From NCBI GenBank assembly GCA_021821705.1, contig JAKACE010000163.1, forward strand, positions 1 through 5,253: 5,253 nucleotides of DNA, given 5' to 3'. A program made the position numbers and the translations under genes. A model generated the notes under the pieces. It was not told the origin of the DNA and did no database searches. It worked only from the letters and a program-made list of their open reading frames with translations. Positions 1 through 4,070 of this stretch are shown here, in pieces. Source of the DNA: Actinomycetes bacterium. GTDB lineage: Bacteria > Actinomycetota > Acidimicrobiia > Acidimicrobiales > Palsa-688. Position 1 is the first letter of the stretch. The number at the start of each line of letters is the position of its first letter.

Positions 1-16
1 GTGCACCGGCGGGCCC

Positions 17-1021
17 TCACTGTTGCCAGCGCGCCGCCCTGTAGGTGTCGAGCACGAGGCTGAGGGCGCGGTAACCGTCCTCCCCGCTCACCGGCGGCTC
101 GCTGCCCTCCTGGAGGCTGGTGACGATCGCAGCGAGCTGGGCGCGGTGGCCGTCAGGCATACCCAGCCTGCCCACGTCGGCTGGGGCGGCGACGTCGGCC
201 CCCTGCAGCTGCATGTCGACCAGGGCACCGTCCACGAGGCGCAGGGTGCCGCCGGTGGCGTGGACGTTGAGCTCGGTCGGGAAACCCGGGTAGCACAGCG
301 TGCTCGCCACCAGGGCGCCGGCGGCGCCGGAGGGGAAGCGGAGCAATGCCAGTGCCAGGTCCTCGGCCTCCATGTCGTGGTCCAACCTGGCGCAGTGCGC
401 CGCCAGCACCTCGGGTTGACCGAAAAGCCAGCACAGCAGGTCGGCGTAGTGAACGCCCTGGTTCATGAAGGCGCCACCGCCGTCCATGGCCCAGGTGCCC
501 CGCCAGGCGGCACTGTCGTAGTAGGCCTGCGACCGGTACCAGGGGACCCGCGCCTCGACGAAGAGGACGTCGCCGAGGCGGCCGGCGCCGAGCAGCTCGC
601 GGGCGTGCAGTACACCAGGGTTGTAGCGCTGCTGGGATATGACGTTGAGGGCCACGGCGTTGCGCCCGGCCGCCTCGATGAGCCGCCTGGCCGCCGACTG
701 GTCGATGTCGATGGGCTTCTCGACGACCAGGTGCTTGCCGGCCTCGGCCGCCACCATCGCCACCCGGGCGTGCAGGCCGCTCGGTACGCAGACGCAGACG
801 GCGTCGACGTCGGGCCGTCCCACCAGCTCCTCCAGGGAGGCAGCCTGGTCTGTCCTGTGGCGCCGGCAGAAGGCCGCCGCCCTGTCCTGGTCGACGTCGT
901 GGGCGGCCACCAGCTCGGCGGAGGCCAGGCCGGCCAGGGCGGCGGCGTAGGTATCGGAGATGACGCCGCAGCCGGCCAGGCCAAAGCGGACGCGGCGGTC
1001 CCCCAGCGGCCGGGCCGTCAT
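17..1021 (-). CDS. Gfo/Idh/MocA family NAD(P)-dependent oxidoreductase
   Basis: Predicted cytoplasmic dehydrogenase of 334 aa that oxidises or reduces a hydroxyl/keto group on a sugar, cyclitol or related polyol using NAD(P). Seen: an N-terminal Rossmann fold with GLAGCG at residues 14-19, the family EKP motif at 101-103 (Lys102 is the usual catalytic lysine), RYNP at 132-135, and a C-terminal substrate domain. That domain carries WYRSQAYY (161-168), WRGTW (173-177), DGGG (180-183) and NQGVHYAD (187-194), with His191 at the usual catalytic histidine position. The length is normal for the family. The frame stays open upstream to 1099, but the ATG at 1021 is preferred: it overlaps the stop of the preceding TIM-barrel gene as ATGA and sits just before the first Rossmann strand. 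The overlap implies translational coupling in one operon. The family is certain; the substrate is not. Inositol-, glucose- or quinate-type substrates are all possible. Confidence 0.93.
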   Translation of the reverse strand: MTARPLGDRRVRFGLAGCGVISDTYAAALAGLASAELVAAHDVDQDRAAAFCRRHRTDQAASLEELVGRPDVDAVCVCVPSGLHARVAMVAAEAGKHLVVEKPIDIDQSAARRLIEAAGRNAVALNVISQQRYNPGVLHARELLGAGRLGDVLFVEARVPWYRSQAYYDSAAWRGTWAMDGGGAFMNQGVHYADLLCWLFGQPEVLAAHCARLDHDMEAEDLALALLRFPSGAAGALVASTLCYPGFPTELNVHATGGTLRLVDGALVDMQLQGADVAAPADVGRLGMPDGHRAQLAAIVTSLQEGSEPPVSGEDGYRALSLVLDTYRAARWQQ

Positions 1022-1821
1022 CGCTCGCCCACCCAGGCACGTAGCAGCTCGGCCTGCGGGCGCAGGGCCACCTCGGGCGGGGCCAGCTCGGGATGCCACT
1101 TCTTCTCGAACTCGAGCGACAGCCAGCCCTGGTAGCCCCGGGCCGACAGCAGGGCGACCATGTCGCGCACCGGCACCTCCCCCTGCCCCAAGGGCACGAG
1201 CTGCCAGGCGTCGTCACCTGGGAGGCGCCGGGCGTCCTTGGCCTGGGCGTGCCACACGTGCGGCCCGAGCACGTCCAAGACCTCCGAGGGCGTCTCGCCC
1301 ATGCGATGTGGGTGATGGGAGTCGTACACCGCGCCGACCGCTCCTTGCGCCATCTGCATGACCCGGGCCACGACGTGGGCGCTGGAGAAGTCGTCGTGGG
1401 TCTCGAGGGCGATGCCGACACCATGCCGAGCGGCAACGGGCGCGGCTTCGACCAGCAGGGCCCCCGCCTCCTCCAATGCCGCCTCGCGCTCCAGGTGGCC
1501 GGCCGGCAGGGGGCCCCCGAAGACACGTATCAGGGGCGCCCCCCACTGCTGGGCGATCTCCGCCATGGCCGCCACACCTTCCAGGAAAGGACGCCTCCCT
1601 TCGCTCAGGCGCAGCGAGGTGTCCAGGGCGGCGACGGCCACCCCGCTCGAGCGCAGGGCCGCCTCCGCCCTCCTGCGAGCCTGGGCGCTGGTACCGGGGG
1701 TGACCACCTCGCCGTCGAACAGGCGTACCTCCAGGCCGTCGAAGCCGTAGGCCGCCACGGCTTCGACAGTGCGCTCGAAGCTCCAGTCCGGGCAGGCAAG
1801 GTTGCTGTAGCAGAGCCTCAT
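1018..1821 (-). CDS. sugar phosphate isomerase/epimerase-like TIM-barrel protein
   Basis: A 267-aa protein of the xylose-isomerase-like (AP endonuclease 2 type) TIM-barrel superfamily, probably a divalent-metal isomerase, epimerase or dehydratase in the cytoplasm. Seen: the typical opening MRLCYSN, then YGFDGLEVR (25-33), and the metal-ligand candidates in their usual order: Glu140 in IALETHDDF, Asp167 and His170 in VYDSHHPHR, His191 in VWHAQAKDA and Glu237 in LSLEFE. The family includes IolE (2-keto-inositol dehydratase), IolI-type isomerases and AsbF/QuiC-type 3-dehydroshikimate dehydratases. The last is notable because a dehydroquinase gene lies just upstream. Length alone does not separate these options. 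The start at 1821 matches the first beta strand; the upstream extension to 1995 is Arg/Pro-rich, runs into aroQ and is rejected. No good Shine-Dalgarno precedes it (only TAGG about 10 nt away), so leaderless initiation is possible. Its stop overlaps the next gene's start (ATGA). Confidence 0.9.
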   Translation of the reverse strand: MRLCYSNLACPDWSFERTVEAVAAYGFDGLEVRLFDGEVVTPGTSAQARRRAEAALRSSGVAVAALDTSLRLSEGRRPFLEGVAAMAEIAQQWGAPLIRVFGGPLPAGHLEREAALEEAGALLVEAAPVAARHGVGIALETHDDFSSAHVVARVMQMAQGAVGAVYDSHHPHRMGETPSEVLDVLGPHVWHAQAKDARRLPGDDAWQLVPLGQGEVPVRDMVALLSARGYQGWLSLEFEKKWHPELAPPEVALRPQAELLRAWVGER

Positions 1822-1829
1822 ACGGGCCG

Positions 1830-1835
1830 AACCTA
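1830..1835 (-). promoter_or_regulatory. possible -10 box for a leaderless TIM-barrel transcript
   Basis: Read on the minus strand, TAGGTT fits the TAnnnT -10 pattern and ends 8 nt before the ATG at 1821. That is close to the distance expected if transcription begins at or next to the start codon. No recognisable TTGACA-like -35 lies 17 nt further upstream. The 112-nt gap after aroQ and the weak Shine-Dalgarno make a second, internal promoter plausible. A six-base match in GC-rich DNA is weak evidence. Confidence 0.22.
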
Positions 1836-1858
1836 GCCCGGGGGGCGCACTACGGTGG

Positions 1859-1902
1859 GCGCGCCGGCCCGCTGTGGGCGCTCGGCCGTGCGCGCCGGCC
1901 CG
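1859..1902. repeat. 13-bp direct repeat pair, 31 bp apart, upstream of the TIM-barrel gene
   Basis: The 13-mer GCGCGCCGGCCCG occurs exactly at 1859-1871 and again at 1890-1902. The two copies are offset by 31 bp, close to three helical turns, so a protein bound to both would sit on the same face of the DNA. They lie in the aroQ/TIM-barrel gap, 38 to 81 nt upstream of the TIM-barrel ATG, where an activator or repressor site would be expected. The repeat itself is seen directly; an operator role is inference, and GC-rich sequence raises the chance of coincidence. Confidence 0.45.
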
Positions 1903-1933
1903 ATCTTCTCTGCGTCGGGCCCTCTGCCTCGGC

Positions 1934-2476
1934 TCAGGCCCGCCTGGCCCGCAGGAGCGACGCCACCGCATCCATGGCCAGGCGGTAGCCATCACCGCCG
2001 AAGCCGGCGATCACCCCCGTCGCCACCGGCGTCACGACCGACAGCCGGCGCCATGGTTCACGCCGCCCCGGGTGGGAGAGGTGCAGCTCTACGACAGGTC
2101 CCTCGAAGGCGGCCAGGGCGTCGTGCAGCGCCCAGGAGTAGTGGGTCAGAGCACCGGCGTTGACCACGATGGCAGCCACCCTCCGGCGCGCCCCGTGCAC
2201 GGCCTCCACCAGGGCACCCTCGTACTCGGAGCGCACATGCTCCAGGGACAGCCCGTGCTGCGCCGCCGCCCGCGTCGCCGTCGCCACGTGGTCGTCGAGC
2301 GTGAGGTGCCCGTAGATCTCGGGCTGGCGCTGCCCCAGCAGGGACAGGTTGGGCCCCGACAGGAGCAGGACGGTGCCGGCGAGCGGCTCGGTCTCGTCGC
2401 GCAGCGCCTGGCCCTCGCCGGCGCCATTGGGGACGACGGTCAGCTCGGGCCTGCCTGGTGACTGCTCCTGTCCCAT
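1934..2476 (-). CDS. aroQ: type II 3-dehydroquinate dehydratase with N-terminal extension
   Basis: Type II dehydroquinase catalyses 3-dehydroquinate to 3-dehydroshikimate plus water, either in shikimate biosynthesis or in quinate breakdown; the family forms cytosolic dodecamers. Aligned from memory to the M. tuberculosis enzyme, every key position is kept: Asn43 and Arg50 in GPNLSLLGQR, the catalytic Tyr55 in PEIYG, Asn106 and His112 in VNAGALTH, Glu130 and the catalytic His132 in ELHLS, and Arg139 and Arg143. Deviations are SEYEG (84-88) for the more usual SNHEG, and SHPGR (134-138) where SNIHA or SNVHA is common, so Asn is replaced by His135 and His by Gly137. The protein is 180 aa against about 145-150 usually, because about 34 residues precede the first beta strand. 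AGGAGG 5 nt before the ATG supports the long start. It is the first visible gene of the minus-strand cluster. No other shikimate gene lies beside it, so a catabolic or paralogous role is possible. Confidence 0.92.
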   Translation of the reverse strand: MGQEQSPGRPELTVVPNGAGEGQALRDETEPLAGTVLLLSGPNLSLLGQRQPEIYGHLTLDDHVATATRAAAQHGLSLEHVRSEYEGALVEAVHGARRRVAAIVVNAGALTHYSWALHDALAAFEGPVVELHLSHPGRREPWRRLSVVTPVATGVIAGFGGDGYRLAMDAVASLLRARRA

Positions 2477-2481
2477 GTCGT

Positions 2482-2487
2482 CCTCCT
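2482..2487 (-). promoter_or_regulatory. strong ribosome binding site of aroQ
   Basis: On the minus strand this reads AGGAGG, a full match to the anti-Shine-Dalgarno, followed by the 5-nt spacer ACGAC and then the ATG at 2476. It fixes the start of the dehydroquinase gene and so shows that the roughly 34-residue N-terminal extension is translated. Confidence 0.85.
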
Positions 2488-2512
2488 CGAGCCTGCGCCG
2501 GCCCGACCGATC

Positions 2513-2518
2513 ATGCTA
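2513..2518 (-). promoter_or_regulatory. possible -10 box for aroQ
   Basis: TAGCAT on the minus strand fits TAnnnT and lies 36 nt upstream of the aroQ ATG. That would give a leader of about 30 nt holding the AGGAGG. No good -35 hexamer is seen at the expected distance. Confidence 0.28.
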
Positions 2519-2590
2519 GTGCGGGGCCGGGAAAGTCCTGCCCGTGGGCCGCGCCGGCGCCCCGTCGCGAGGGTGCGCGCTTTTCCTCGT

Positions 2591-2606
2591 CGCGCCGAGC
2601 GGCGCG
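2591..2606. repeat. GC-rich inverted repeat in the divergent promoter region
   Basis: CGCGCCG-AG-CGGCGCG is a perfect 7-bp inverted repeat with a 2-nt centre; a second 10-bp palindrome overlaps its right arm at 2600-2609. No T-run follows on either strand, so it is not a rho-independent terminator. Its position, 40 bp upstream of the sigma-28-like -35 and about 115 bp upstream of the aroQ start, would suit an operator. Chance palindromes are common at this GC content. Confidence 0.35.
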
Positions 2607-2645
2607 CCGGAAATCAGGGAAGGCGGATGACCTGCGGCTTCGTTC

Positions 2646-2673
2646 TCAAGTTCGTCTTCTTCCGGGCCGACTC
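2646..2673 (+). promoter_or_regulatory. sigma-28/FliA-like promoter upstream of the coiled-coil gene
   Basis: Seen: TCAA (2646-2649), 16 bp, then GCCGACTC (2666-2673). Known: FliA-type promoters read TAAAGTTT-N11-GCCGATAA in E. coli and TAAA-N14-16-GCCGATAT in Bacillus. The left block extended to TCAAGTTC matches 6 of 8 positions of TAAAGTTT, and GCCGA is exact. Transcription would start near 2680, leaving a leader of about 135 nt before the GTG at 2815. If real, the coiled-coil protein and perhaps the downstream sensor belong to a motility or chemotaxis regulon. This is inference from one motif; no flagellar gene is visible in the window. Confidence 0.45.
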
Positions 2674-2802
2674 TAAGCACGGAGAACAGCCAGCCAACAA
2701 AAGGCCAGCCAGAGCCATGCCGAAGAACCAGGGGTCGACACGTGGGCGTTTGCCGAGTGGCAGGGCCGACATCCGCGTAGTCGTGCGACTTCACTAGCAG
2801 AC

Positions 2803-2806
2803 GGAG
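2803..2806 (+). promoter_or_regulatory. ribosome binding site of the coiled-coil gene
   Basis: GGAG is followed by an 8-nt spacer and the GTG at 2815. An in-frame TAG at 2794-2796 excludes a longer protein, so this site supports the GTG as the start. Confidence 0.65.
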
Positions 2807-2814
2807 TACACCAG

Positions 2815-3978
2815 GTGCGTTTCCAAGAACTTCGCGACGCAGACGGGACGATGCTGGTCCGAGGTCTGCACCCCGCAATAGCAGTCGTCGCCGCCAACGC
2901 CGTGGCGCGCGCTGCCGCCATCTCGAGCGTGCTGTCGACCCAGGGCTGCAAGATCCTGCACAACACCGACGTCGAGGACGAGCTGCACCGCGCCGCCGTC
3001 TCCGTGGTGGACGAGCACGAGCGGGCCCTGGACGAGAGGCGCACCCGCGTCGGCGACGCCGAGCGAGCCCTTACGGAGGCTGCCGACGTGGCCACCAACG
3101 CATCGCGTGACACCTCTGTCGCCACCGCCGACCTGTCCCGTTTCGACGAGCTGGCAACCCGTCTGGCCGCAGCCGAGGAGGCCTACGAGGCCGCTGTACG
3201 AGCCGACGCCGAGACAGCCCGTTCGGTGGCGGCGGCGCTCGGCGAGCTCGACCGCATCCTCAGCCAGCGCCACAGCGCAAGCACGTCGCTCGAGCAGGCC
3301 CGCAAGTCGCGCGACAACCGAGGCGTCCCCGAGGCCGTCATCCAGCAGGCGATGAACCTGCAGGCGGCCCTGGCCAAGGCCGAGGCCGACAAACGCGAGT
3401 CGGTACAGCAGGCGGACGAGATGTCCCAGGCGGCACGGATGGCTTCGCGGGACGCCCTGCTGGGCCTGGAAGCTGCCCACACCGCTCTTCGCGCCGGTAT
3501 GGCGCTCATAACCTCGGGCGCCCCCAACTGGGGCGCCGGCGTACCCCTGCCGGGCCTGGTGGCCAGTTACAGGGACAAGCTGGCCGGCGAGGTCTCCTCC
3601 GCCCAGGCCGCCGAGTCCCACGCCAAGGGGGTCGAGAAGGCGGCCCGCTCCCGCCTCGAGCAGGAACGCCGCGACCTCGACGCCCTGCTCGCCGCAGGGC
3701 CGCCCATCGTGGAGCCTCAGACCACCCTGGCCAGGTGGCTCGGTAGCGAGCACTTCACCCGAGACGACGCAGTCTTTGCCGACGAGGCCTTCGCCCGCTT
3801 CGGGGCGGAAGGAGCGGCCACCCTGATCACCACCCTCGCCGGGCGTGGCTGCCAGGTGATCTACCTCACCGAGGACCCAGCCCTCCTCAGCTGGGCCATC
3901 GGCCTGCCGCATGAGGCCGGCGGCGCCAGCACCATCTCGACCACCGGCCGGCGCAAGCCCGCCCTGGTCGGCGACTGA
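2815..3978 (+). CDS. SMC-like coiled-coil protein with degenerate ATPase head (predicted pseudo-ATPase)
   Basis: A 387-aa soluble protein without signal peptide or membrane segment. Its function is not recognised. Residues about 55-170, 173-230 and 250-293 are Ala/Glu/Arg/Leu-rich and look like long coiled coils. They are broken by RGVPE near 170 and by a Gly/Pro stretch at 234-247 that could be a small hinge. The N-terminus (MRFQEL, then GLHPAIAVV at 17-25) resembles the first strands of an SMC/RecN/YhaN-type ATPase head. Where the P-loop GPNGxGKST belongs, however, residues 26-34 read AANAVARAA: Asn28 survives, Lys is Arg32 and all the glycines are lost. The C-terminus has a Walker-B-like VFADEAF (320-326, Asp323-Glu324), then ARFG (D-loop position) and QVIYLTEDPALLSWA (347-361), as in the last strands of such heads. 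No LSGG signature is visible. ATP hydrolysis therefore looks unlikely; a structural or scaffold role is inferred. The longer antisense frame is a shadow. The gene probably shares a transcript with the sensor that follows. Confidence 0.82.
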   Translation: MRFQELRDADGTMLVRGLHPAIAVVAANAVARAAAISSVLSTQGCKILHNTDVEDELHRAAVSVVDEHERALDERRTRVGDAERALTEAADVATNASRDTSVATADLSRFDELATRLAAAEEAYEAAVRADAETARSVAAALGELDRILSQRHSASTSLEQARKSRDNRGVPEAVIQQAMNLQAALAKAEADKRESVQQADEMSQAARMASRDALLGLEAAHTALRAGMALITSGAPNWGAGVPLPGLVASYRDKLAGEVSSAQAAESHAKGVEKAARSRLEQERRDLDALLAAGPPIVEPQTTLARWLGSEHFTRDDAVFADEAFARFGAEGAATLITTLAGRGCQVIYLTEDPALLSWAIGLPHEAGGASTISTTGRRKPALVGD

Positions 3979-4070
3979 CACCGACAACATCCAAGAACCG
4001 ACGACAACTCAACCCTTTTCCCGAACATCACCAATCGAGCTACAAAGCTGAGTTACCAAGAAAGGCAACC
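3979..4070 (+). other. 92-nt spacer between coiled-coil and sensor genes
   Basis: A relatively AT-rich spacer. The only self-complementary element seen is AGCT-ACAA-AGCT (4038-4049), a 4-bp stem with no T-run, so no terminator is supported and read-through into the sensor gene is likely. No clear promoter was recognised. Confidence 0.55.
4058..4065 (+). promoter_or_regulatory. ribosome binding site of the sensor gene
   Basis: AAGAAAGG lies 5 nt before the GTG at 4071. It gives the sensor a start right before its basic N-terminal segment and first membrane helix, which is what such proteins need. Confidence 0.6.

Larger units (their letters stand above)
2477..2814. other. divergent intergenic region between aroQ and the coiled-coil gene
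   Basis: No convincing gene lies in these 338 bp. Both flanking genes read outward, so the region should hold two promoters. The aroQ side is very GC-rich and contains perfect palindromes at 2551-2560 (GCGCCGGCGC), 2591-2606 and 2600-2609. From about 2610 it becomes less GC-rich, and the plus-strand sigma-28-like element is here. A small inverted repeat, AGTCG-TG-CGACT, lies at 2779-2790 in the presumed leader of the coiled-coil gene. No tRNA, rho-independent terminator or known riboswitch was recognised. Confidence 0.75.

Noticed and set aside
1022..1099. A longer N-terminus for the oxidoreductase, starting at 1099
   Set aside because: The extra 26 residues are Arg/Pro/Gly-rich and lie inside the TIM-barrel gene; the ATGA overlap at 1018-1021 is a much better start.
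23..1135. A 370-residue plus-strand reading frame antisense to the oxidoreductase
   Set aside because: The minus frame has the complete Gfo/Idh/MocA motif set. The plus translation shows no domain and an Ala/Gly/Val-rich, shadow-like composition.
1093..1836. A 247-residue plus-strand reading frame antisense to the TIM-barrel gene
   Set aside because: The opposite strand carries the TIM-barrel motifs and metal ligands; this frame has no recognisable content.
1822..1995. A longer N-terminus for the TIM-barrel protein, starting at 1995
   Set aside because: It would overlap the end of aroQ by about 60 nt and adds an Arg/Pro-rich stretch with no family counterpart.
2591..2606. A 7-bp perfect hairpin considered as a terminator
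   Set aside because: No T-run follows on either strand, and both neighbouring genes read away from it, so nothing needs terminating here.
2627..2797. A 56-residue plus-strand frame starting MTCGFVLKF, with a passable AGGGAAGG before its ATG
   Set aside because: The sequence is basic and low in pattern, matches no family known to me, and the sigma-28-like promoter lies inside it. It could still be a small leader peptide, but there is no positive support.
2745..2815. A tRNA-like stretch (TGCCGAGTGGCAGGG resembles a Ser/Leu tRNA D-arm)
   Set aside because: No anticodon arm, no T-arm GGTTCGA-type sequence and no acceptor pairing follow.
2794..3990. A 398-residue minus-strand reading frame covering the coiled-coil gene
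   Set aside because: Its translation is rich in Gly, Val and Leu without domain pattern, as expected of an antisense shadow in GC-rich DNA. The plus frame has coherent coiled coils, a Shine-Dalgarno and recognisable motifs.
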